Part shown: in pieces, positions 22,339-29,785 of the stretch
Numbering within the stretch: position 1 is the first letter of the stretch
How the letters are laid out: every line of letters begins with the position of its first letter
DNA from: a virus
Virus record (IMG/VR): IMGVR_UViG_3300037189_018449
Location: 1-29,785 of that record
Strand: one strand, 5' to 3'
DNA length: 29,785 bases
Position numbers and translations under genes: made by a program
The notes under the pieces: model-generated
Told to the model about the DNA's origin: nothing
Database searches by the model: none
Seen by the model: the letters and a program-made list of their open reading frames with translations, nothing else

Positions 22339-23426
22339 TATATCTCCGTAAATTCTATGTTCATATCAACAAAATCGGTAAGCGCATACCTATGAGTTAC
22401 ATTATAACTAAAATTTGTAATAAACGCTTTAATAATATCAGAAGTAATCGCAGGTCCAACAAAACCGGGATAAATCTGATTAAGATTTTTAGATTTAGAA
22501 TTAGTTGAAACAATTGTCCCTGAACCATAATAGCCGTAACTACTTCCAGAATAAGAAGAATTACTTGCTGAAATAATATTCTGTCCAGATGCCCCTGTAA
22601 CAATCCAACCATTATTTATATTATTATATATACCAGAAAAACCTTTACTATTATTTATATTAATACTTGCTCCTACTGAAATAAAATCATTATTATCAAC
22701 ATTTAATGTGACTATGCTACCGCTCTGAACATAAGAATTAATGTTAAAATCTGCAGAAACATTAGGACTAGAGCCAAAAATATATGTTATTTTATTGTTT
22801 GAAGCAGAAGAAATTTTCCAAGTACCATTAAATATTTGATCTATTCCAGTTACATAAATATAAGGGCTTGTATTTATATTTAAATTATGAGGAACTGAAG
22901 TTGTTAAAGTAGCAGTTGCTGTTCCATTAGAAAAATTAGTAAAACTTGCATTAGATATATAAAATTGATAAGCAGCAGAAGCCGGTAAAGACTGTGTTGG
23001 AAAATAAGTAAAATTAGCAGCAGAAGCATTAGGCGGATCATTAACTCCAGATTTTAAATAACTACTAACTGCATTCTGTCCAGCAAACGCCCAATTTTCT
23101 TGAGCATACGTCATCTTAATCCAAACTGGTTTAAAGATATTTTCCTCATAAAAAGATTTAAGCCACGCCGCTCCAAGATTGCCGTCTGCCGTAAAATTTC
23201 TTCCACCAGCAGCAGGAACTGTTTGCCAACTAACTGAAATTTTTTTCTTATTAGCAGTTACAAACTTACGCATAGTACCATCAGCCATACGATTAGAATC
23301 CTCAATAACATCATAAGAAATCTCTAACGCTTGCCTATTATGATCCGTCAAACTATACGCAATCGGATTTGAATTTGAAATCTCAGGATCACTAGTAAAA
23401 ATTTGAATAACTGGTATAAAACTCAT
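22338..23426 (-). CDS. distal-tail-like minor tail protein with an inserted domain
   Basis: A 362-residue protein directly after the tape measure, where siphophages encode the distal tail protein. The core appears split. The N-terminal 115 residues (PVIQIFTSDPEISNSNPIA ... ISVSWQTVPAAGG ... LKSFYEENIFKPVWIKMTY) and the last 35 (IIKAFITNFSYNVTHRYALTDFVDMNIEFTEI) look like one beta-sandwich. Between them, residues about 130-325 form an Asn/Ser-rich insert with strands such as HNLNINTSPYIYVTGIDQIFNGTWKISS, a common ligand-binding-type beta fold in phage proteins. Both ends join neighbours by TAATG, so translation is coupled. Tail identity is strong from context and composition; the exact family is inferred. 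Confidence 0.82.
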   Translation of the reverse strand: MSFIPVIQIFTSDPEISNSNPIAYSLTDHNRQALEISYDVIEDSNRMADGTMRKFVTANKKKISVSWQTVPAAGGRNFTADGNLGAAWLKSFYEENIFKPVWIKMTYAQENWAFAGQNAVSSYLKSGVNDPPNASAANFTYFPTQSLPASAAYQFYISNASFTNFSNGTATATLTTSVPHNLNINTSPYIYVTGIDQIFNGTWKISSASNNKITYIFGSSPNVSADFNINSYVQSGSIVTLNVDNNDFISVGASININNSKGFSGIYNNINNGWIVTGASGQNIISASNSSYSGSSYGYYGSGTIVSTNSKSKNLNQIYPGFVGPAITSDIIKAFITNFSYNVTHRYALTDFVDMNIEFTEI

Positions 23427-26400
23427 TATGCGCCTATTCGCCTATTTGAAAAATTTGCTCGTTCTTTTTTCTTAATTGTATCAATAACAACTTTTGCAAC
23501 ATCGTTAGGGTCAAGGTCCGACCCAGAAAGGTTTACATTAACATTATACTGTATATTGTTAACTGAAGAGTTTGAGCCTTCCGACTGATTCGGAACAACG
23601 CGAACATTACTTGAAGGCGTATCAAACTTTTTACTAGTTACACTCTTAAGATTACCAAGGTTGCCTGATATATACTTAGGAATAACACCATCTGCAAATT
23701 TACCAATGACGCCGCCTTTTGCATATCCCTTTATTGATCCACCATTTGAATACTTGCCTTCATTAATGGAATCCATGAAACCTACACCATACTTACTAAC
23801 GGCACTTGAATTAACCACATATTCTCCATTAGACAACATGGCTGGGATATAATCAACATTATTTTGTGGAGTACCACCCTTTGAATAATAATTACTGCTA
23901 AGGAATGAATATCCAAAAGTTCCAGCATTTTTAAAATCAGTTAAAACATTATCCCAGAAAGTTGGCTTAGGAGCAGCGACTGGCTTTGGTTTAGGTGCCG
24001 CAGGCGGCTTAGGTGCCGCAGGCGGCTTAGGTGCCGCAGGCGTGGGTGGTTTAGGTGTAGGGGTTGATGGAGTTGGAGGCTTAGGAGTAGTGGGCGTAGG
24101 TTTAGGCTTAGGCTTAGGCTGTGAAACAACATCTGTCCAATTTTGTCCCGTTGCTTTTTTATAAACATAAGGAAATTCATTTCTATAATATTTAATTCGT
24201 GCCGCTCTAGGGTCTTTAGGATCAGGAACAATATCATGCAAGAAACCCCAAGGTTTAGTATTCTTCATCCAGTTATTTGTATATGAATGCATAACTTTGC
24301 CCTGATATGCTCCATCATAAAGTTTATTTGTATTAATTTTACTAGGCGTAAAATATTGACTTGGTATTTGGAAAAGACCTGCTTTAAATGTTCTATTTTG
24401 CGTAAGTCCAGTACGAGGATTTCTTAATGCCTCATTACCTCCAGATTCTTCCATTGCTACAGACCATGCAGTTAATAAACCCGCTTTAGTAAATCCTGCT
24501 TTCTTTAAAATTTTAACAAGGTCCGTATTTTTTATGATATGAGGGTTATCACCACCATCTTCATAAAAATCTTTTCCAGTTGCTTTTTTATAAATTCCGG
24601 GGAAAATCTTTTCCATTTTTTTATAAGTTGATACTCTAGGATCATTAGTATTCATTACAACATCATGCAAGAATCCCCAAGGTCCGGTGTTAGTCATCCA
24701 ATTCTTTGTATATGAATGCATAAGTTTTGATTGATATTTAGCATCATATATTTTATTTACATTTGCATTCATTGAAGTAAATAAATTACTAGGTATAGCA
24801 AAAATGCCTGCCTTATACCTATTTCGATCAACACCAACAGGTGAAGGTGTTTTCTTTTTTTCATCTCCACCAGAAACTGTTTCTGCTACTGACCAAGCAA
24901 GCATTAATTGAATTTTATTTTTAAAATCTTTCATTAATATTTTTGCAAGGTCTACTTGTCCAATGATATGTGATGGTGTCATTGCTCCGGGGCCACTATT
25001 TTCACTTGCAGGTGCTACTGATGGTTTAACAGCATTAGTGCTAACACCGCCGGGGCTTCCTACAGCAAACTTTTTAGCATTGATAGAATTCATAAAACCA
25101 GTACCATAATGATTAACAGAATCTGATTTTACTACATATTCACCATTAGACAATCTAGCAGGAATAGAATCGCTAGTACCTGTGCCCGGTCCTGACACTT
25201 TACCGCCAGATGCAAAATTAATTTGTCCCTTCATAGGAATAACCATGTTTTTGATTTGATTTACAATCTCTGTTAATGAATTACTTGCAGAAGAACTAGG
25301 AGGCATAGATGAAGGTGTAGATGCAGGCTGTTGACCGCCTGCACCACCAGCACGATCAGCACCGCCACGACCTGAACCAGCGCCGGTAGAATCAGTAATA
25401 ACTCTTTTTGCAACTACAAAATTACTCCAAGGGATGCCATCAATAACAGTTCCTCTGCGGGGACTTGATGCCTCAAAAATTTTACCCCCACCCACATACA
25501 TACCGACATGATTTATAGGATTATTATTAAGACCAAATCGGCTCTGGAAAAAAAGCAAATCGCCTTTCTGTAAACTATTTCTTGGTACCTCTTGAGATAG
25601 TCCATTCGCTTGATTCAAAGATAGTTGTCGATCTGGTAGATCAATACCAAATTGCTTATACAACCATGCAACAGAAGTGGCACAACCCCAACCATTTTGA
25701 GGACTGGGAGGCTTCATTCCAGTTCCATAGCCAACCCCATCTTTTTCATATTTATAGGGAACATAATCTTTACCCTTAGCAAATTGCTTTGAATAATCTG
25801 CTACCTGACCACCATTAGCAAATTTATGAATAAATCCACCTGCTGCATAATGTCCATTATTAACAGCATCTAAAAATCCAGTACCATATTTATCAACAGA
25901 TGATGCTCTAACAACATATTCACCGTGAGAAAGCATAGCGGGAATAGAATCAGAAGTTTTAGTCCCCGGTCCATAAATTGGACCACCCTGAGCAAGGGGG
26001 GCCGGTAATGGTTTATTATTAGGACCAACCAAAGATGGGGAAGAACCAGCCTGACCCAATGTTAGGGTAGAAGTACTACCATCTGAAACCCATTTTGCAA
26101 CGCCGCCGCCTAAGTTAATAACTCCATTTTGAATACCAAGAGAAGTAATTGTACCAGTAGAATTAAATTTAACTCCACCAGCAGCCATCCACGCCTTCGC
26201 AGCGTCAAACGACGGTTTAAGGTTCGCTTCAACCTGTGAGGGTAAAGTTCCAGTATCTTTTGCAAGTTGATCAATAGTTTTCTTATGTGCCCTAATAAAA
26301 TCTGCAAATTTTTCTCCCTTTATCGCCGGACTTTGCATATATTTATCAATGGCACTAACTTGAAGAATAATGTCTGCAGAATTCTTAGCAGCAGTGGCAG

Positions 26401-29400
26401 CAGCAGATGCTGCAAGTTTATTATTTCGATCAATTGAGTCTTGATATCCTTGTTGCTGAGCATCAAAAGTCTCTCGCTGTTTTTGCATCATAGCGTCAAA
26501 TTTATCTTGATTTTTCTGCATAGCATCACTAAGATTATTAGCAGCAGTTGTTGCTTTATCAATTTTACTTTGATCTTTAGCGTCTGCTTCTTCTTTAGCC
26601 TTAAGATCTGCTTGACGGTTAAGTTCATCATTATATTGACTTTGAGCAAGTGCCAAACCAAGAAGGTCACCAGAATTTCTTGCTCTTGAAATATCGTTTT
26701 CAAGATTTTTTAATGTAAGATCCTGCTGTGCTTGTTGCTGCTTTTTGTCATAAAGTTTTTGACGAGCATCCATTTCTTTACGAATAGAATCAATATACTT
26801 ATTCTTAGCCTTAATTTCATCCTGAATACGTTTTTGAGATTCAGTAAATGCTTTCTGTTCATCTTTTTGTGTTTTAGCAAAAGTTTTAGCATTTTGTTTA
26901 GCAAGTTCTTGTTGCTGAGCATTCTTAGCAGCATAATCAACAGATGTACCAGTAGACTCTTTACTAATAAAAACATCTCTTGCATTTTGATATGTTAACT
27001 GATCTTGAGCATTTGTAAGTAACTTACCGCTTCTATCTTGACTAATTGCTTTTAATTGACCCGTTGTCAACGAAAGACCTTGAGCCATTAAATTCAAACC
27101 AGACATAAAATTACCAACAGAAGCATCAGTACCCTGCAAACTCGTTAAAAGTTGCTTAAATCCATCAGGCATTTGAGAAACAATTTGATTTAATGCTTGA
27201 AAGCCAGTATTTGTAACACTTGCAAAAGAATCTCCATTAATCTTATTTCCATCAACTCCGCCAGCACCAACGGCACCAGTCAAATAGTCTGGAAGATTTT
27301 TTAGAAAATCTTTAAATTGTGTTGGGTTTAAAGAACCTATTGCTTGAGATAATGGTTGAACAGTTTCAGAATTAAATTTATTTAAAACATTCTGAACACC
27401 TGTTAATACTTTCTGTGTTCCATCAGAACCAAGATTTTTATTTAATTCTCCAAGACCCAGAACAAATTTATTTAATTTATCTGTTGCTTGCTGAATCGTA
27501 TCTCCAGCCAGAACACCGGCTGCCTTTGAGACATTGGATATTGAAGAATCACTACTAGTTAAAAGATCATTACCAGTTTTCTTACCGCTAACCGCATCAT
27601 CAATTGTTTGTTGCGTAATAGAAGTAAGATCTGATAATTTAAAATCAGATGGAAGTTTTATAAAATTACTTTGAATTTGTTCCATCGTAAACTTAATAGC
27701 ATTGTTGCTTATATCCTGAGCGCCGGGAGCAAGAGAATTTCTTCCATACGTTTTAAATCCTGCATAAAATTCAGGATTACTTCTAGGAGCATAAGTTTTA
27801 TTTTGAGAAATAATATCGTCTAAAGCGCGAGATTGAAGATTTATTCCAGACTTAGCATATTCAATAAATTGTTTACTAACTTGATCTAAAGCATTTTGAG
27901 TTGTTATAAAACTTAATCCTGCAGCCTTTGCATTTGCTAAAAGATCCACTTTAGCCTGATCTGTAGTTCCACCTGCTGCAATTGTTGCACGATACTGACT
28001 TTGCAACATTTTTACTTGATCTGCTGGAGCAGCAGCAGATAAAGTTTTTAAATAATTCTTAGTTGCAGAATCGGAAGAATTTTTTAGAGCATCAGATAAT
28101 TGATCAATTGCTGTTCTAAGAGCAGTAGCGTTTGAAGTGGCATCGTTAAAATTAATATCCGCAACTGTTTTAACGTGCAAACCAAACATTTGCATAGCAT
28201 CCGAACTCATCTTAAACTGAGCCGCGAGGCCAGACATTGAATCTCTCGTTTCTTGAAGATATACATCAAGTTTTCTTTGCGCTTCTTGTTGCGCCCCCTG
28301 AATACCTCCATATATTGCGCCACCCGCTACACCTGCAAGCATTCCATAAGGACCAAGCATCGAACCCATGCTCATGCCTGTTGCAGCGCCACCCAGCGCA
28401 CCGGACATTAGATTTTGATTTCCACCATTAGACTCAGCCATATTCGATGAAACAACAGACATAGCGCCAGAAAGCATCTGAGCGCCAATCATCATGCCCA
28501 TCGACCCGCCAGTCATCCTGCTTAACCTATCTCTTAAACGACCCATTCTTGAATTTGGTCGCGCCTCTTCTTCTGGTTGATTTGGAGCAAGCATGGATAT
28601 ATCTGTAATACCGGCACGCTGTGCAGCAATCTCAAGGTTTGCTTGTGATCTTGCTGCAGCGGCTCTGGATCGGCTTGTTCTTGTTTGTTGGTTTTGAACA
28701 TCTGCATCAGCATTATTTTGTGCAGCGCGTGCCTCTCTTAATCTATTCCGAGCCTCAGCCCTTTCTTGAGCGGTAGCAGAAGAATCTCTTATTATTTCAT
28801 CATTAACCTGTTTAGCAATCTGCAACTCTTGTTGTGCTGCTGCCCTTCTTTGTTTTAATACTTCTAATTCTGCTTCATTTGTTTCATGAGCAGCCTGCAA
28901 AACTTCATTAGCATTAAAAGCATTCCTAGCAACAGTTACCTTAAATTCTTGCATATCGCTAGAACCACCTCCAGCAAGGGACAAGAAGCCTCCGCGATTA
29001 AATTTCTTTGCATTAATGGAATCAAGAACACTGGTACCAACTTTACTAGTTGCCGCCGCATTTATAACATATGAATGTTCTGGAAGCATCATTGGGATTA
29101 AATCATCTTTAGGACCACCGGGGCCAACAATTTTACCGCCCATAGCAAATTTACCAGCATTAAGGTTATCCATAAATCCTTTACCGTAATGCTTAACAAC
29201 ATCAGGACTAAAAAGGTATTCACCATTTGAAACCATTGCTGGGATACCACCATCAGCAAGTCCGATAACGCCACCGTTTGCTCTAGCAGCATACCTCCAA
29301 TTCTTTCCAGTAACTGAAGTTTTCAAATGTTCAATATTTTTCAATAAATCCTGATATTTTTCTCTTGAAACATTTTCACCTGAAGGAATAGTTTCGTGTG

Positions 29401-29785
29401 GAAAAATTGAATTTATAAATTCTGCAGTTGAAGAAAACTCGCCAGTTCTTCCTTGATGTATTTTTGGAATATTAGATCTTCCTCTTATATCACCAAGTTT
29501 TGTGTCAAGATCTTGGGCTATTCTTTTAAACTCTTCACTACCATAATAATCAACCATGTCTGATCCGCTGGTTTTATTTATCCAACCTTCATTGCCAATA
29601 CCAAAGAACGGGTACCATTTACCGGGAGCGACATCTTTCTTCCCGCCCAAACCAGTGGATTGATAGAATGGAACTTTCTGTCCACCTACATCCACAACAA
29701 CCATATTTCTTTCATTCATGCTAACAATTGGAGCGATACCGACATTTTTCTTTATATCAAAAACTGGTTTTGCTTTCCATCCCGG
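23426..29785 (-). CDS. tape-measure protein with NlpC/P60 and two lysozyme-like domains (partial, 5' end outside window)
   Basis: Sets tail length. The frame stays open past the first Met (29719, residue 1 here) to the window edge, so the N-terminus is missing. Features in order: two copies of a Gly-rich IPAMxSNGEYxxxxxxVxxYGxGFxxxxN motif (about 160 and 214); a coiled coil (257-354); a Gly/Ala/Met-rich hydrophobic stretch (400-484), probably membrane-inserting; a long charged coiled coil (917-1107); a third motif copy (about 1264); an NlpC/P60 endopeptidase domain (about 1310-1445) with C1346 and H1404; a fourth motif copy (about 1520); lysozyme-like domains at about 1584-1720 and 1727-1867; a Pro/Lys linker (1867-1921); and a fifth copy (about 1964). 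The wall hydrolases would open peptidoglycan during DNA entry. It ends in TAATG with the next gene. Confidence 0.95.
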   Translation of the reverse strand, partial: PGWKAKPVFDIKKNVGIAPIVSMNERNMVVVDVGGQKVPFYQSTGLGGKKDVAPGKWYPFFGIGNEGWINKTSGSDMVDYYGSEEFKRIAQDLDTKLGDIRGRSNIPKIHQGRTGEFSSTAEFINSIFPHETIPSGENVSREKYQDLLKNIEHLKTSVTGKNWRYAARANGGVIGLADGGIPAMVSNGEYLFSPDVVKHYGKGFMDNLNAGKFAMGGKIVGPGGPKDDLIPMMLPEHSYVINAAATSKVGTSVLDSINAKKFNRGGFLSLAGGGSSDMQEFKVTVARNAFNANEVLQAAHETNEAELEVLKQRRAAAQQELQIAKQVNDEIIRDSSATAQERAEARNRLREARAAQNNADADVQNQQTRTSRSRAAAARSQANLEIAAQRAGITDISMLAPNQPEEEARPNSRMGRLRDRLSRMTGGSMGMMIGAQMLSGAMSVVSSNMAESNGGNQNLMSGALGGAATGMSMGSMLGPYGMLAGVAGGAIYGGIQGAQQEAQRKLDVYLQETRDSMSGLAAQFKMSSDAMQMFGLHVKTVADINFNDATSNATALRTAIDQLSDALKNSSDSATKNYLKTLSAAAPADQVKMLQSQYRATIAAGGTTDQAKVDLLANAKAAGLSFITTQNALDQVSKQFIEYAKSGINLQSRALDDIISQNKTYAPRSNPEFYAGFKTYGRNSLAPGAQDISNNAIKFTMEQIQSNFIKLPSDFKLSDLTSITQQTIDDAVSGKKTGNDLLTSSDSSISNVSKAAGVLAGDTIQQATDKLNKFVLGLGELNKNLGSDGTQKVLTGVQNVLNKFNSETVQPLSQAIGSLNPTQFKDFLKNLPDYLTGAVGAGGVDGNKINGDSFASVTNTGFQALNQIVSQMPDGFKQLLTSLQGTDASVGNFMSGLNLMAQGLSLTTGQLKAISQDRSGKLLTNAQDQLTYQNARDVFISKESTGTSVDYAAKNAQQQELAKQNAKTFAKTQKDEQKAFTESQKRIQDEIKAKNKYIDSIRKEMDARQKLYDKKQQQAQQDLTLKNLENDISRARNSGDLLGLALAQSQYNDELNRQADLKAKEEADAKDQSKIDKATTAANNLSDAMQKNQDKFDAMMQKQRETFDAQQQGYQDSIDRNNKLAASAAATAAKNSADIILQVSAIDKYMQSPAIKGEKFADFIRAHKKTIDQLAKDTGTLPSQVEANLKPSFDAAKAWMAAGGVKFNSTGTITSLGIQNGVINLGGGVAKWVSDGSTSTLTLGQAGSSPSLVGPNNKPLPAPLAQGGPIYGPGTKTSDSIPAMLSHGEYVVRASSVDKYGTGFLDAVNNGHYAAGGFIHKFANGGQVADYSKQFAKGKDYVPYKYEKDGVGYGTGMKPPSPQNGWGCATSVAWLYKQFGIDLPDRQLSLNQANGLSQEVPRNSLQKGDLLFFQSRFGLNNNPINHVGMYVGGGKIFEASSPRRGTVIDGIPWSNFVVAKRVITDSTGAGSGRGGADRAGGAGGQQPASTPSSMPPSSSASNSLTEIVNQIKNMVIPMKGQINFASGGKVSGPGTGTSDSIPARLSNGEYVVKSDSVNHYGTGFMNSINAKKFAVGSPGGVSTNAVKPSVAPASENSGPGAMTPSHIIGQVDLAKILMKDFKNKIQLMLAWSVAETVSGGDEKKKTPSPVGVDRNRYKAGIFAIPSNLFTSMNANVNKIYDAKYQSKLMHSYTKNWMTNTGPWGFLHDVVMNTNDPRVSTYKKMEKIFPGIYKKATGKDFYEDGGDNPHIIKNTDLVKILKKAGFTKAGLLTAWSVAMEESGGNEALRNPRTGLTQNRTFKAGLFQIPSQYFTPSKINTNKLYDGAYQGKVMHSYTNNWMKNTKPWGFLHDIVPDPKDPRAARIKYYRNEFPYVYKKATGQNWTDVVSQPKPKPKPTPTTPKPPTPSTPTPKPPTPAAPKPPAAPKPPAAPKPKPVAAPKPTFWDNVLTDFKNAGTFGYSFLSSNYYSKGGTPQNNVDYIPAMLSNGEYVVNSSAVSKYGVGFMDSINEGKYSNGGSIKGYAKGGVIGKFADGVIPKYISGNLGNLKSVTSKKFDTPSSNVRVVPNQSEGSNSSVNNIQYNVNVNLSGSDLDPNDVAKVVIDTIKKKERANFSNRRIGA
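23991..24042. repeat. 18-bp tandem repeat in the Pro-rich linker of the tape measure
   Basis: TTAGGTGCCGCAGGCGGC starts at 23991, 24009 and 24027 (the last copy diverges after 16 bases). It encodes repeated PKPPAA units and is clearly richer in G and C than the flanking gene. Confidence 0.9.
24125..24970 (-). repeat. tandem duplication of a lysozyme-like domain in the tape measure
   Basis: Two units about 429 nt (143 codons) apart are related at DNA and protein level. Shared protein segments include AWSVA.....SGG, MHSYT.NWM.NT.PWGFLHD and YKKATG. They differ at the catalytic position: V1615 in the first copy and E1758 in the second, counted from Met 29719. Confidence 0.85.

Noticed and set aside
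23941-24237. A Leu/His-rich 98-aa minus-strand frame at the tape-measure Pro linker.
   Set aside because: Its repeats mirror the PKPPAA-coding repeat in a shifted frame, so it is a shadow of the linker.

Overview
The window is part of an AT-rich, double-stranded DNA tailed-phage (or prophage) genome. Every gene I can support lies on the minus strand, so the transcription order runs from high to low coordinates. A tape-measure protein of more than 2,000 residues followed by long tail and fibre proteins points to a long-tailed siphovirus-like virion. Cell-wall-hydrolase modules sit inside the tail protein. The host is probably Gram-positive. An actinobacterial host is my weak inference, from the DnaE-type polymerase, the tape-measure motifs and a small repeat protein at 8157-8546. 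The sequence does not prove it.

Region 1 (29785 down to about 7730) is the tail and adhesion module. It starts with a tape-measure protein that runs off the window edge and carries NlpC/P60 and lysozyme-like domains. It continues with a distal-tail-like protein, a 1603-aa hub-like protein, a His/Pro-rich protein, a 305-aa structural protein and a 1543-aa fibre ending in a Peptidase_G2-type self-cleaving domain. Last come a small BppU-like protein, a 605-aa collagen/Stf-like fibre and several small accessory proteins. Most of these genes are coupled by ATGA, GTGA or TAATG junctions or lie a few bases apart.

Region 2 (7730 to 5147) holds a free-standing HNH endonuclease, a calcineurin-like phosphoesterase, a holin-like membrane protein, a zinc-ribbon protein, a helix-turn-helix/AT-hook DNA-binding protein and two small unknowns just upstream of the helicase. 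Region 3 (5160 to 1) is a replication module: DnaB/RecA-fold helicase, a small unknown, DnaG-type primase, gp32-like single-stranded DNA-binding protein, a small membrane protein that apparently starts at ATT, and a DnaE-type DNA polymerase III alpha subunit that runs off the window. These could form a largely phage-encoded replisome.

Short gaps hold promoter-like sites, several with an extended -10 of the form TGnTATAAT, and one strong hairpin between the SSB and polymerase genes. There is no gene-free stretch longer than about 70 bases. I see no tRNA, CRISPR array, integrase, transposase or reverse transcriptase. Both edge genes, the polymerase and the tape measure, are incomplete only because the window ends.
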